Assembly: GCA_024305745.1 (NCBI GenBank)
Contig: JAHRBS010000012.1
Span: 811,001-875,000 of the forward strand
Length of the DNA: 64,000 nucleotides
DNA from: Polyporus tsugae
Lineage: Eukaryota > Basidiomycota > Agaricomycetes > Polyporales > Polyporaceae
Direction: 5' to 3'
The notes beneath the pieces were generated by a model. It was given only the letters and a program-made list of their open reading frames with translations, had not been told where the DNA came from and searched no databases. Numbering within the stretch: the stretch's first letter is position 1; every line of letters begins with the position of its first letter. This document shows, in pieces, positions 45,061 through 57,512 of the stretch. A program made the translations under genes and the position numbers.

Positions 45061-47426
45061 ATGTTGTGTTCGATGATTCCTTTAGCAACACTAACGCTGA
45101 TTGCTAGTGTTTGTCTCCCGCTGTCCCAAGGCTTCTCGTGGGTATATGCGCCGTCGAGGCAGGGAAGGAGTAACGAGCTGCTGGAAACAGCGATCGATGG
45201 TGCGTTCTCGATGTGTTGGTCGTAGATCACGGTGTCCAATCATTGCCTTTTCTCCCATAGGTGGGCTTCCGCCGGGGGAGGTCGCAGCAATTCTACAAGG
45301 ATCGAGTAAGCAAGTTCCTTCTGAATCGATCCCCCCCTCGGTATATATACCTCATCCCGATACTGTTTAAGGATCGCTCGATAGTTATGCAAAGAAGCCA
45401 GACTGTTTTCGCCGGGCCGCGAGTATGCTCCAAACGAGATGCGGCGATCTCGAGACAGACGAGAATCAGCGTGTCAGAGGTGCGTCGGGGACATTGGTTC
45501 ATAGCTTCTCGCATATGAACCCCCTGTCCCTCTAGCCGCAATCTCCATGACCCTTTGCGAGATTGCCACTGGAGAACACGCGTCACCCCCATTAGAATGT
45601 GAATCTCTCCGGTCCGATTCGAATGACGTGTATGCAACCAATCCCCCGTCGGACCGAAAATGCGTGTCGTACGTCGCGAAAACTGGTCACGGCTCGGAAC
45701 GATTCAGCTGAAATCGAGTGCAGGGCTTTGTCACGGAGTGCACAGTACTGGTCAAGCTACTCGGGGTATCTCCGAGAAGTTAGTAAGTTGTACCTGCCTT
45801 CTATATACGTCAGTCGCTGAGGAAGTGAACTCACAGCCCAGCTGTGTTTCGCGTATCAACGATGGAACGACATAGGTTTGCGGTTCCGTACATGCGAAAT
45901 ACCGCAAAGCTTATCTCTATCTTTGTTCCAGATACTGCGAAGGAAGCCCACAGGAATACAACCAGAGAAGCTACGAACGTCCTCCGGTATCTGGCCGACC
46001 GAGAGAGGCGTATGGAACAAACTTATCAGGACTCCACATCAATGGTGGCAGTAAGTTCTCCAACGCTATCTTTCCGTGAACGGTGTCGTTAATGAATAAC
46101 TCAAGTCTTTGCAGGTTGTTCTGGAACAGATGCTGGCGTCTTCCACGACCCTTGACGTCACATCTGCTGCTGCCTCCGGCACGTTGAGGCGGGTCCTCGA
46201 CGAGGTAAGGCTCGGGACCAAGACGTTATGGGGTTCTGATAAACCTATGCATTAGATCTCTGAGAGATTTTCAGCTGTGATACTCGAAACAGAGCAGCGC
46301 GCAGTCCACGATCATACGAAGACCATATCCCAGGTGACTACAATGTTGATGTTACTTTTGTACATCTGTTTCACGTCTCATTCCCGATAGATGGACGCGA
46401 ATATATCCCAAGCGCTGGGTCGCGTGCGTCCTCACTCCCGATGGTTCTTCCTACACTCATGGCTTTGTAGTTCTCCGTAGACATGGACAACATGGTGACG
46501 GACCTTGAGCGGGTAGTTGCGCACCACATAGGTAGCGCACTCTCCCAGATAGAGTCCGGTCTCCAGAACATAGCCCTGTTAGTGGTAAGTATAAGTATCA
46601 TGGAAGAATCTGCCACGTAACGTGATCGAAGTTCGCAGGATGGGACAAGTTCCAAATTTATCGCTCTAGAGAAGGCTTTCGGGGAGCTCCACCACGTGCG
46701 TAAAGTCCACGAAGATCAGTCAGGGTCGCCCACTTCTAGCCCTAACACTTTTCTCTAGGCAACCGTTCTTCTCTCTATGGATGTCCGTCAAGCTGGTGCA
46801 GATGTGGAGGAACATCTTCGAACATCCCACATGGTCCTCGAGAAGCAGTTGGCAATCGCGTCTATTTCGGATGACGTGTCGTTCACCCTGTCCGAGCTGG
46901 TCATCAAGACACAAGCTGGGATGCAAGATCTGAACATGACCGTCGCGGAGATAAAAGATAACCTTTCAAAGAACACGCGCGACAACTGGACTCCCGCGGT
47001 GTGGTTTTGGTTTCAGGAAGCGATGCTACATGTCCTGCAAGGTTCGTGTCACTTGCCATGTGAGACCGGCCCTGAATATGATTCCTGAATGTCGGTCCTC
47101 GCAGTCCATCCTGCAAGCTTTCAGCATCCCGTCTTCCACGCAGTATATCACGTTTTCCGGATATTTCGGGTGCTGTCGGTCTGCTTCTCTTCTGGACTGA
47201 TGGTTTGTCCATTTTGTGCATCCAACATGTTTCAACTTGACTTATTCTGGGTTTTGCAGGGCTTCTTCGTGCTTCTTGTCTCTGTCGGAAACTTGCTCTT
47301 GAGATATCTGCGAGGTCGTGAACGTTGTTCAGATCAGCCAAGGTGCTCCGTCATACCCGAGGCTCCACGTACTCGAACAACGATATCTCGTTCTCCAGCG
47401 GCAGAAGGTCGGCCTCTGGACTGTGA
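45061..47426 (+). CDS. KAR5: KAR5-like nuclear fusion (karyogamy) protein
   Basis: About sixteen exons give roughly 505 residues, close to yeast Kar5: 45061-45199, 45261-45340, 45395-45479, 45536-45663, 45719-45782, 45837-45875, 45932-46050, 46115-46204, 46256-46333, 46391-46423, 46471-46584, 46639-46695, 46759-47041, 47105-47202, 47260-47342 and 47399-47426. The junction at 45663/45719 and the last exon are the least sure. A signal peptide begins MLCSMIPLATLTLIASV. The family's Cys-rich luminal domain follows: PDCFRRAASMLQTRC, AISMTLCEIATGEH, LSRSAQYWSSYSGYLREV and QLCFAYQRWND. A long helical region comes next, then hydrophobic segments encoded by exons 14-15. KAR5/GEX1/Brambleberry proteins sit in the nuclear envelope and promote fusion of parental nuclei at mating. 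It starts 268 bases from the divergent glutathione transferase gene. Confidence 0.88.
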
Positions 47427-48084
47427 CTGGGACTTTCCGCAATCAGGCCGCTCCCATGGACTGCCCTTGAATGTCGGCTGTGGCCGACCGGTTTCTGCGA
47501 CATCTGCCCGACGTCACGCTCGACTATCTCGGATACCAGAACGCCTTTGTGGAACTTATTCAAGATAACTGTACCGTCGAGGTCCGACTCCTGACTTTTT
47601 GCGTCTCATCATGGTTGTCTTTGCGAACGACATGCCATGTAGCGCTGGTGACAAATCCAATAATCATGATATCAGTTACATAGAGTGTACAGTACTCCCG
47701 ACCCCGCAATGAGTACTGTCCTCACATTGCAAATCAGGCCCATCAGGCCATCAGGGCACACGATCCCTATTTTAGGCGGTTAAGCGAGGATTTCTGGAAG
47801 AGTCGGCAGCTCCCCGGATGTTATATCGGGATCTCGGGGAGAGGCCGGCTAACTTACTACAAGAGAGACCATAAGTAGAACATAAGCGCTTACTATAAGT
47901 GGTAAGAATGGTACACGTCATCTGGATTGTTATGCTCCTTTTTCAAAGTTCGTTCACACACATGTAAGCCGGGGTTGCGCAGACGAGTCGCTCTGACTTC
48001 GTTGCGCTCGGGCCCGGCGACACAACGCCACCACCTTGTCCCACCCCAGCCCACGGTGCACCTACGTCTTCACCGAGCCAACAC
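47427..48084. other. Intergenic stretch, no gene seen
   Basis: 3' region of KAR5 and upstream sequence of the next gene. I see nothing further. Confidence 0.4.
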
Positions 48085-51000
48085 ATGCCTCAGGGAGGAT
48101 CGACACTTCTATGCACCCCACGAACGGGGCCCGGGGAGCCACACTGGCGGACGGGCACATCCCAGTATGAGTTCCCGAGTACAACAAAGGATTGCAAGGG
48201 TGCTGCGGCAGCCTCACATGCTGATCTTCACCACAATAGTAACATGGTTTCGGGTAAATTGCCGAACCTGAACCACGTTATGACTCCTGAGGTGGTCGGT
48301 GCGGGTCCTAGGGTAAGTGGCGTGTGTTATATGGGGCCTCTCGAACGTACGACTGACGTTCTTCCTTCCCAACCCTTGTTACACGGTTCTCTGGTTCTCG
48401 TACCTCAGCAGCCTAGCCTGAGCAGTCCCACCAACTGCATTCTTGGCGCTATGAGCGAGCCGCAGCATCATGGCGATAGACTGCCGTTACGACGGGAGCT
48501 AGAACAGCTTATACATCCCTTGCCGCAGCGGCCAATGCCATACAGGCATAAGCCCCCTGCAGACTCGATAGAGGTTCGTTCGCCCCCTAGAATGAGACCT
48601 GCGCCATCCACGTTGCTGATGGCATGCCGTTTGAACAGATGAAACGCCGAGAAATCTGCCGCAACTTCTTAGCAAATAGATGCATGCGCGGCGACAGTTG
48701 TCATCGGAAACACGTAGGTTATGAACGGCCATCCTGCCTAGCTCGCCCCTCACCACCACTTCTATGTGTAGATTCTGGAGGGCGACGATATTCGCAATGT
48801 ATCTGCGTCTTTTCCGACAAATCTAGGGCACGTCGTCCCATCTGCTATACCAATATCGCCGCCACCAGCCAATACCGCAATATCAAGGGCTTCGCCGATG
48901 ATATCAAGCTCTATACGGATCGTCGACGGACTGTATACAGACCGATTCTCCAGGCTGCACACTTTGAGTCTAGACGGGCCTTCTACGGCCCTACCATCCC
49001 TTCCACCGATCAACAAACAGTCGGAGGGATTGCTTCACGGACCACTCAGCCATGCCCATCTTGTCGCATCACCGTCACAATCACTCCAAGACGAAGCGCG
49101 TCACGACCCTCTTCCTGCTCTTCGTCAAGCGTTCCCTTTGCCGCCCTCTCCTCAACTACAACTGCCGCCACCTCCGTCAACGATGTCACTATCTTCAACT
49201 ACGGACGCGGGGGCAGTGAGTTCGCCCTCAGTGTACTATCCTGCTCGGGCTACGGAGGAGGACACGCGACCATCACGGGTGCGTACTTCCAATCGAACAC
49301 CTTTTCTGTAGACTTTCATACTAACAGCTCACAGAGATCGAATGAAGTGTGTCGATTATATCAGACAGGCCAGTGCCCGTACGGTGACCGTTGCTTTAGG
49401 ACGCACACCCTGGCATTGCCCATCCAGGTTACCGCTCTTGCATCTGCGTCTGGCACGGGGAAAGTGAAAAAGGTGTGCCGGCGCTGTCCATACCGCTACG
49501 CTTGGTTTGAAACATACTCAACGTACGATAGCCTGCACCAGCTCCTCTCCCAACGCATATAGGGGGCATCGAGCTATGCAAGCTGAACCTTGCCGGCAAG
49601 TGCCCTAGGGGCGACAGTTGTCATTATTCGCACGACTTCGAGCTACCACCCCCTTCCCCTGAGCCATCAAAAACAATGGAGACGGCGCCGGGCATGGCGG
49701 TCCCAGCCCAGGATGCCGGGCCATCCACAGAGAAGGTAATCCCGACAGCTCTTAATAGCACTGCCCGACGCTGACGCTGGCCGCAGCCCCCGTCACCCCC
49801 ACCCTCAGGACAGTTGCCGCTGGCCGCAGCTCGTCCACCTGCTTCGGAGGTGATATCCGTCTCACGAGCAAAAGTGCGTATATGCTGACCAAATTACTAC
49901 AGCCACCACGGAAAGTATATGTGAAACTCCCTGGCGATGTCTGCAGGATGTATTTCTTCAAACGACAATGCGCCTGGCCATCTTGCCGGTACCGACACTG
50001 CAGTCCTGAAGAGATGCAAGCGATCCGTGAATTATCGCACGCAATGGTGTCAGAGGCTGAAAACGAAGTTCCCGTCGCACCTGCAGAACAGAACGACCCT
50101 GAGCCGGAGGAGGCTGACGACGAGCACGAGGTACGCCGTGAGCCGCATTCGTATCTCGTGACTGACCATCGTGCTTAGGGTGAGCAGTTGCCGCCCTCGG
50201 AACACGCGAGTGTGGAGGAGGATGGGAGTATCGGAGAGAGTAGTGGCTCGAGGTATGTGTCACCCGGCTCTTCACGTCGTCGAGCACGTGATAAATGCTT
50301 TTTTCTCTCTCCGCAGACCCTCGAACACGTCGAAGAAACGGATCAAATCCCGCAAGAAGGTACAGCACTTCTTATAACCGTTGTGGCTTACACTAACGTC
50401 ATGCACAGAAGGGGAAGGACAGAGAAGCTGTAGACGAGTTGGTGCATGACGATGGAAAGGACAAGGCCGTCGTCGTAAAGGAGGATCCGAAAGTAGCGGA
50501 GGAAGTAAAATTGAAGGAAGATAAGGGTAAGGCGAAGGCGAAGGATGGCGTGAAGAACGAGAAGAAGAATGTCAAGGAAAAGAACAGAGCCACGAGGGAC
50601 CAAAACGCGGATGAAGGCTGCAAGGCATCGTCGGGGAGCAAGGCGCCCGGTGCTAGCGTGAAGGATGGGAAGGGTAAGGAGAAGGGCGAGAAGAGCACGG
50701 ACAAGGAGAAGAGCAAGGAGAAGGAGAAGAGCGAGAAGGGGAAGAGCGAGAAGGGGAAGAGCAAGGAGAAGGAACCTGGGAGGGGACGGGCGAAGGGGAG
50801 ATCATCTGTGGAGGTTGCAGCCCCCCGAACTGAACCCTCGGTCTTGCAGTCAAATCCATCACTTGCGGGGTCCAATACCCCCGAGAAATCGAGGATCACG
50901 CCGCAACTCCCCATAGTCGACCCACTGCAATCGAGTCAACGAGCATCTGCCCCTCATGCCAGGGGCGCCGGGACGTCCAAACACACCACCGGCCTGCAGA

Positions 51001-53780
51001 TGCGGGAGTTACCGGACGACGGTGGCGATACCGATGTCGAGGAAAGCGACTCGTCGTATTATACCGTACGTGTCTGATACTCGTCAAACTAGTTCTGGAT
51101 CTGACAACGATATTCAGCCTGGCTCTGGGACGGTCTCTGCGCAAACCTCGTGGTCCTCAATGGATGGACGCTCTTCTGTGTCAACCGTCAAGGTCGCATA
51201 CTGCTTTGACTTCATACGTGGTAACTGTATACGGCAGTATTGTCGCTTCTCTCACGACGTCCCAAACTCGTTTCTCGGCAGCGCTCGTGTAAGAGGGAGG
51301 CATTCTACTGGGTTGGATGTCTGCTAATTATCATTGCAGCCAGTTCATCAAGGCTCCTCGAGCGGGTCCAGCAATCTAAACGTCGAGCACGACCGAGAGG
51401 TTCCGAGCGGATCACGATCTACCGTTGGACGTGTCACTCGTATGCCGCCGGACCTCATTAACGATCTATACACACCCGCGTTTCGAACCATCCATACGTC
51501 TAACAGACTCACACGACAAGCATCAGAAGGTAGCTCCACCGACCCGGTGATCCCTCCTGGACTGGGATTGGAAACTGTGAGCACGCTGCTTGATTGAGTT
51601 GAATAGCAACTGATTGCAATGGGTAGGCTGATGTCGCAAATACGGGGCAATTGCGACAGGATCAAGGTGCCGATGAAGCTGTTACGATCACGGTTCTCGA
51701 CTCCACCAAGGTGACATTCGGCTCTGGATTCCGCGTCGTTCAAGTCGGCACTGGGTTTGAAAGTCGCCAGATCCTCTTGGAAAAACTTCCGACTACCGTA
51801 GTCCCTGCAGACCTCAAATCGGCGCTCAGTTCCTTTGGGGACGTTACCACAGTGCTCGCCGTCGAATCTGACGAGGACGGCTGGTCGGCATACAGGGTAT
51901 CCTTCTCTCGCGCTGACTGTGCTATTGACGCCGCAGAAGCCTTGAATGGCAGCGAACTGTTTGGATCTATGGTGGCAGCGCAGGTTACCGCCAGGAAATC
52001 CACTGGTATCGGAGGAGGAAGACTTCACGACGGAGACGTGCTCTTCGAGCTTCCCACCGCACGTCAGAAAGGTTATGTCGGCTACGAGACTCTCGAAAAG
52101 GCCGAGAAGGCGATCGCGCTCGCTACACAGAAGGGCATGAAGGGCATGCGTGTCACAGGGAAGATCTACGAAGGGATCCCCGTCGTTGGCAACATCAACG
52201 TCCGCTTCGAGAACCTACCCGCCGACGCTACTGCCAAGGATCTAGCTCGTTACGGCGCATTCGAAACTCACATGGTCGATCGTCCTAAGTACGAGTGGAC
52301 GGTCAATGTTGCAGTCGACGGCCTTCGTCGCATGCTCGAGACCCACGGCGAGGTGTCGCTGAACGTCCTTCCTCCTCCATATGGCAAGATCTTCCGCGTC
52401 TGGGCACACTTCAAGGACCCTCGTGCAGCCGCCTCAGCGTACGAAGCTCTGAATCTATTCTGTCCACGGTTCGTAGGGAAGCAGCGCATCTTCGCTCACC
52501 ATGTCAGGTCGATCCGTTACAACCTCCCCGCAGACATCTACGACATCCTAGCATACGACATCAATCTTCTCCGCTCCTATCACTACGACGAGCACGCCAC
52601 CAGTATTTCAGTCTTCGACAGACGGACGACTGTCGCGCCGAAAGCGCCTGTCTTCATCAAGCTGGTATCGCGGAACATGTCATCGTTGACCAAGCTCAAG
52701 GTTGCGTTCGACCGTCTTCTTCGAGGGGAGAAGGTAACCGCCGAGGGGCAGATCGTCTGGAACGACTTCTTCGGAGGACACGCAGGGAAGGAGTTCCTAG
52801 ATGAGCTGGAGAAGGTTCATCCTACTGTTAGGATTAACCGGGACCCTCGTCGACGGACCCTCGCTCTTTTCGGCCCTCAGCAAGATCGTGCTCCCGTTAG
52901 TGCCGAGATCATCGCTCGGGCCAAGCTTCTCCAGGCTCAGCGCAAACACCGATATACCATCGCCGGCAACGTCATTGGAGTTTTCATGAGCGAAGATCTC
53001 GCCGCCCTGCAGAAGGATCTCGGCCACGAGAACGTCTGGATCGACCTTACTCACAAGCAGCTGGTCGTTTGTGGAGATGCCGATACACAGAAGGTCGCGC
53101 GACTCGCCGTACAGCACGCCGGGAAGCGCTGCAAGAAGCGCAACTCTCTCGGGGAGGTTGGGTGTCCTGTCTGCCTTGGCGAGGTCTCGCAGCCCGTGAC
53201 CCTCGCGTGCGGTCATACGTGGTGCAGAGCATGCCTTACGGGCTATATGAACGCGTCGGTCGATAACAAGACATTCCCACTCACCTGTCTCGGAGACGAT
53301 GCAAAATGCTCACACCACATCCCCCTTTCCATCGCGCAGCAGTTCCTTTCCCCCGACGAGTTCGACGCCGTCGTGAACGCGTCCTTCCTCGCATACGTCC
53401 AATCGCGACCCAGCGAGTTCCACTACTGCCCCACCCCCGATTGTCCCCAGGTCTACCGCAAGTCCCGGCGCGACACGGTCCTCCAGTGCCCTTCGTGTCT
53501 TGTGCGCATCTGTGCGCACTGCGACGTGGAGTACCACGAGAGCCGGTCATGCCAGGACCGGAACCCCGAGGACGAGAAGCTCTTCGAGACCTGGAAGACG
53601 GGCCACGACGTCAAGGACTGCCCGAGCTGCAAGGTCCCCATCGAGCGCATGGCGGGCTGCAACCACATGACGTGCACGAGCTGCCACACCCACATCTGCT
53701 GGGCTTGCCTCGCGACGTTCGAGACGAGCGGGGACGTCTACAACCACATGCGGACGATCCACGGCGGCATTGGACTTTGA
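48085..53780 (+). CDS. Large CCCH zinc-finger, RRM-like and RBR E3 ubiquitin ligase protein
   Basis: Thirteen exons give about 1650 residues: 48085-48573, 48639-48713, 48772-49278, 49335-49427, about 49563-49735, 49787-49849, 49903-50130, 50179-50252, 50317-50359, 50409-51065, 51118-51288, 51340-51576 and 51627-53780. Phase closes everywhere except between 49427 and 49563. Five CCCH fingers are visible: near 48655, 49350, 49577, 49945 and 51203 (for example CRNFLANRCMRGDSCHRKH). A Lys/Glu-rich tract (50440-50790) follows the fourth. RRM-like segments lie in the last exon (ILLEKLPTTVVPADL; VRFENLPADATAKDL). The C-terminus is RING1-IBR-RING2: CPVCLGEVSQPVTLACGHTW, CPSCLVRICAHC, then CPSCKVPIERMAGCNHMTC, whose AGCNH cysteine is the expected catalytic residue of RBR ligases. 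An RNA-guided or RNA-associated ubiquitin ligase is inferred. The start at 48085 is the first usable ATG but is not proven. Confidence 0.85.
50730..50759 (+). repeat. 15-bp tandem repeat in the Lys/Glu-rich tract
   Basis: Two exact copies of a 15-base unit encode a repeated SEKGK pentapeptide, inside a longer purine-rich region of imperfect KEK/SEK/DK repeats. Such a tract can expand or contract in frame. Confidence 0.8.
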
Positions 53781-54560
53781 CTGAACCGACTTCTTATGAC
53801 CTCACCGCTCCGTTACCGTGTTTCTGTGTCAGGTGCCTGTCGTTTCGAACCTCCCCCGTTTCTATCACCAGTCTTCGTTCTTATTTGCTTTGCACTATGT
53901 AGGTTTCGGTGTATGTTTGTATGTATTAGACCGAGGTTAGGTTGTCCACCCCAGATGTTGTACCACTACATTTCTGTTGTATGACCTAGTCCACTGACTC
54001 GTTTGATTCCCTTTGTGTTAGAAGTACTACATTCCGTGCTACGATAAGGTGCTGTTGGTGTTGGCGGACTCCATCTAAGTTATCAGATATCTACCTCGCA
54101 TCGGACGGATGAGAGACGGGCAATCGATAATGTAATATTAGTGACGTAGTACCTACATCGGGAATGAACGTGTGGATGTAAGTAGACTAGGGTGGGAGAC
54201 TGGCCAAGGAAATTTGGAAGGAGCGTGTGGCGCGAGCGGACTGGAAGCTGCGCTGATGGGATGTGCCGAAGAGCAAGGGGGAAAAGGTAAAGAACGTAAG
54301 AGAGATATAACCTATGGACACGATGGACGGTCCACGGTACGATACGTTGCACCATGTAATATACCTACAGCGTTTTCACATGGATGTCTGGCGAGCTCAA
54401 CCCGCACAGGTAGCAACGTCCGACCCGTTCGGGACGCACTCCAGGAAGCCACGGTCGTACTACATTCAACCAACCGTTCCGGCCGGCGGGTGATGAGGAT
54501 TTCTCGAACTCTTCCGTGGACGTGAACCCGCGAGACGGTGATGACCTCGCCTTCGTCCGT
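53781..54560. other. Convergent 3' region, no separate gene seen
   Basis: It lies between the RBR gene and the minus-strand proline-rich gene. A minus-strand frame (54365-54650 region) ending near LSSPDIHVKTL overlaps the 3' part of the proline-rich gene in another frame. It could be an alternative C-terminus of that gene but is not supported by a clear splice pair. Confidence 0.35.
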
Positions 54561-55569
54561 CTAGTACTTGCGGTCGTCCCGTCGATCTCTATGGCCGTCA
54601 CGAACCTGTCGCTGACGATGATTGGGCTCAGCGGTTGCTTCCGAGGCCGTCGGTCGGTTGGCACTACGAAGAAGGCACTGGGCGAGTGGGTGGTGCTTGG
54701 GCGGGGGAGGGAGCGGGTTGTTTCGGGGAGGCAAACCGGGATAGGACGAGCTGGACGGATATTGGCGCGTGCGCGGGTGGGGGGAGCCCGAAGGATAGTC
54801 ATGCGACGGGTGGTAGGAGGAACTCGACGATGGGATGACCGGAGGCGGGATTACGGGAGGAGACATGGTAGACTCAGGCGTACCGAAGGAGGAGTAGGTG
54901 TTACCTCTCGAGGCTCCGCGAGCATGCTGCTGGGTTGACGCATTCGCAACTCGGGGCGAGGCGTTCATTCTGAAGGGGCCATAATTTGGCGAAAGGCCGT
55001 AGTCCTCGTCCACATCCACAGGCGGTAGCTGTCCTGGATGCGGATGAGGGGTACCCCTGCGGTTCCGGAGTCGTTCGGATGCATATGCATGGTCGAGATC
55101 AGGACTCGGAGAGGCAGGAATAGATAAAGGAAGCGTGTCCTCTGTCTGCGGGTCTTGATAATAGCCGCCCTGCGACAAGGCAAGATGACCAGTGGGATGA
55201 TTGACATCGATGCCCTTGGGCACCCAGAGCCACGGCACTCGAGAAAGGTCGATTTGCTCAGCCTCAACAATGGGTGGCGGAGCGGTAGGGTTCCTGGAAC
55301 CACGCTCAATGACGCCGTTTCCTCTGAAACAATACACGAGACCACACGTACCAGGGGTTCCAAGCTGGATGTGGTACCCACATCGCCCGGTCTTGGACAT
55401 GAACCGCGCGATGAAACGTCGGGTTCTCCTGCCAGTAGCCATTGTGCCATGTGTGGTGGTTGACACCTGCGGGCGCAGGAGGAGCTTGAGAGTTGAAAGG
55501 CCGGGCGGGGTAGGCTTGAACCCAACCACGCGAGGTAGGGACGTACATTAGCCCGCGGCTAGGCTGCAT
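54561..55569 (-). CDS. Proline/serine-rich protein of unknown function
   Basis: Two exons, 55352-55569 and 54561-55293, are joined by a 58-base intron (GTACGT to TTCCAG) that resolves an apparent frameshift, giving about 316 residues. The start is the first ATG, MQPSRGLMYVPTSRGWVQAY. The N-terminal third contains many Trp and His (HTWHNGYWQENP; PHPAWNPWNP; VPWLWVPKGIDVNHPTGH), which suggests a conserved core. The rest is rich in Pro, Ser and His (RTRQYPSSSSYPGLPP) and ends in an Arg/Asp-rich DGHRDRRDDRKY. No domain, signal peptide or membrane segment is recognised. The C-terminus is uncertain because a neighbouring frame is also open. Confidence 0.65.
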
Positions 55570-56520
55570 GACTATGGGTAGAGTGGACAAGAGCGGAGTG
55601 GATGGGGGCAGTGAAGTCAAATGAAGTTGTGGCTTGGGATGCTTTTAAACACTCACTTGGATAGAGGGATACACAAGAGGAGAGTGGTTTGGTCCGAGGC
55701 CGCTTTGGTTACAACGCAACCACGGGCAGGTGGCCCAAACCACAGGCTATCCGGCCGATGCAACTGGCACAATTGTGATAGAGGATTTTGCAACGACGTA
55801 GGTGTGGTCTGGGCGATAGAAGTAGGCAAGGATATGGGAGGAAAGCCAGACATCGAGGTGGATATCTAAATAGGGCCAGCGACGGTCATCGAGGACAACG
55901 GTGGTTAACGCTCCCATGGATGTGGCGGAAAACGAATGGGACTATTAAGTCTCCATTCCCGTGTTGAATTCAATATAGAACAACTACAACTCGCGATACC
56001 GCACCGACCAAGACGGAAGGGGTCCATGTAGAATAGGGATGCCCACCGCGTCGGGTGTGCTTAGATAGAGCGGTTATCAACTAGGCGGAAGATCTTGACT
56101 TAGTGTGCGTGTTTCGTTTCAGGGATAAAACAAGTACTAACCGGGGGGAAGTGTCTGCAAGGAATGCAAGCCCACAAGACGATATCCTGGGAACTATAAG
56201 AAAACGGTGGGGCCGATATCGATATCCAGTGATGAGGACAGTCGGAAGCCGGGAGTGAGGAGCAACGCTATTGCAATCAAGTCAGAACGGTATTAGCGTC
56301 CTCCACAGTCTGTCAGCCAAGGAGGAGATTACTAGGACGAAAGACTGGAGCGAACGCTGTTCTCCTCAAGCTTTGGCAAGTTCAAGCTCAAGGTCGTACA
56401 GCAACTGGCAGTGCCCCACGTGGCGACGTATGTCTACTTTGGGAATTTGGCGAGCGAGGTTGCACTCGCACGCAGCTCACGCGTGGAGGCCACACCAACG
56501 CATCCCTTCGCTTTTCGACC
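55570..56520. other. Divergent intergenic region, no gene seen
   Basis: It holds the upstream regions of the proline-rich gene and of the ribosome recycling factor gene. A CACGTG box lies at about 56417, roughly 100 bases before the ATG at 56521. Nothing else is supported. Confidence 0.4.
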
Positions 56521-57512
56521 ATGTCTGCCGCTGCTCTCATCGTGCGAACCCGTCTCTTCCCTCCCTCAGGTCCCACTCTTCTCCGCGCGCAATGTCGCTC
56601 CCTCGCCGCCCGACGCGCGACACTCGCCATGCACCAAGTACGGTCTTACGCAAAGCCCGCCAAGAAGTCGAAAGATAAAGGCAAGGACAAGGAGAGGGAC
56701 GACGTACCTCAGGCCGGGAAGAAGGGCGGGAAAGGTGTCTCGACAGATGAACTCGTTCCCGCATCGCAACGCATCGCGGCGAGCGCGGACTACAAAGCTA
56801 CAGAGAGCAAGATGCAGGGCGTGCTCGATTGGTTCAGGAAGGAGGTCGCCGCACTCGAAACGCGCGCGACCGGACGCGTCACCCCCGCCCTCCTGTCTCC
56901 AGTACGTGTGAAGCTTCCAGACGCGACGGACGCGAGGGGCGTGCGGCTGGAGGAGGTCGCCACCGTTGGTGTGAAGGACGGGACGACGCTGCTCGTCACC
57001 GTGTTCGAGGAACATGTGAGTCTCAGTCTCCGCATCCTTGCGTGTCCCGGTGTTTTGGGGCTTACCTCTCCCCCGATCTAGAGCTTGAAGTACGTCGAGC
57101 AAGCAATATACGATGCCAAGATTCCCAGTATTACACCCCAGAAGGTAGACAGCCGCACCATCAAGATCCCCATACCCAAGTATGCCCGGTTGCCCGCTCC
57201 TCGCCTACAACGCGTGTCGACCTGAATGTTTCTCCGCCCAGACCCACCGTAGAGACACGAAATGCGTTGTACACCACCGCATCGCGCCAGGCTGAGGACG
57301 TGCGCGTGCAATTGCGGAAACTGCACCAAGCGCTGTTGAAAAAGGCAGACGTGAGCAAACGCTCTGCAGACTTCTCTACGGTACGTGTCCACACGTGCTC
57401 GCGCTTTCACTCAGTTCATGATGATTGCCGTCTACAGTATCAGACATTGAGCGACAAATTCATGGGCGAGCTGGACAACATTCTCGCCCACTTGAAGAAG
57501 GCTACCAGTTAG
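56521..57512 (+). CDS. RRF1: Mitochondrial ribosome recycling factor
   Basis: Four exons (56521-57015, 57082-57179, 57242-57380 and 57438-57512) close in phase to 268 residues. The factor splits post-termination ribosomes together with EF-G2. The N-terminal 40 residues are rich in Arg, Ser and Ala with no acidic residues (ALIVRTRLFPPSG; RSLAARRATLA), typical of a mitochondrial targeting sequence. A Lys-rich linker (KKSKDKGKDKERDD) follows, then the RRF domain: a helix with DWFRKEVAAL, the beta domain with SPVRVKLPDA and VTVFEEH, IPSITPQKVDSRTIKIPIPKP, and the long C-terminal helices (ASRQAEDVRVQLRKLHQALL). The C-terminus is LDNILAHLKKATS. The domain is complete. Confidence 0.92.

Noticed and set aside
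55261..55400. Apparent frameshift in the proline-rich gene
   Set aside because: A 58-base GTACGT-to-TTCCAG intron joins the two frames in phase.
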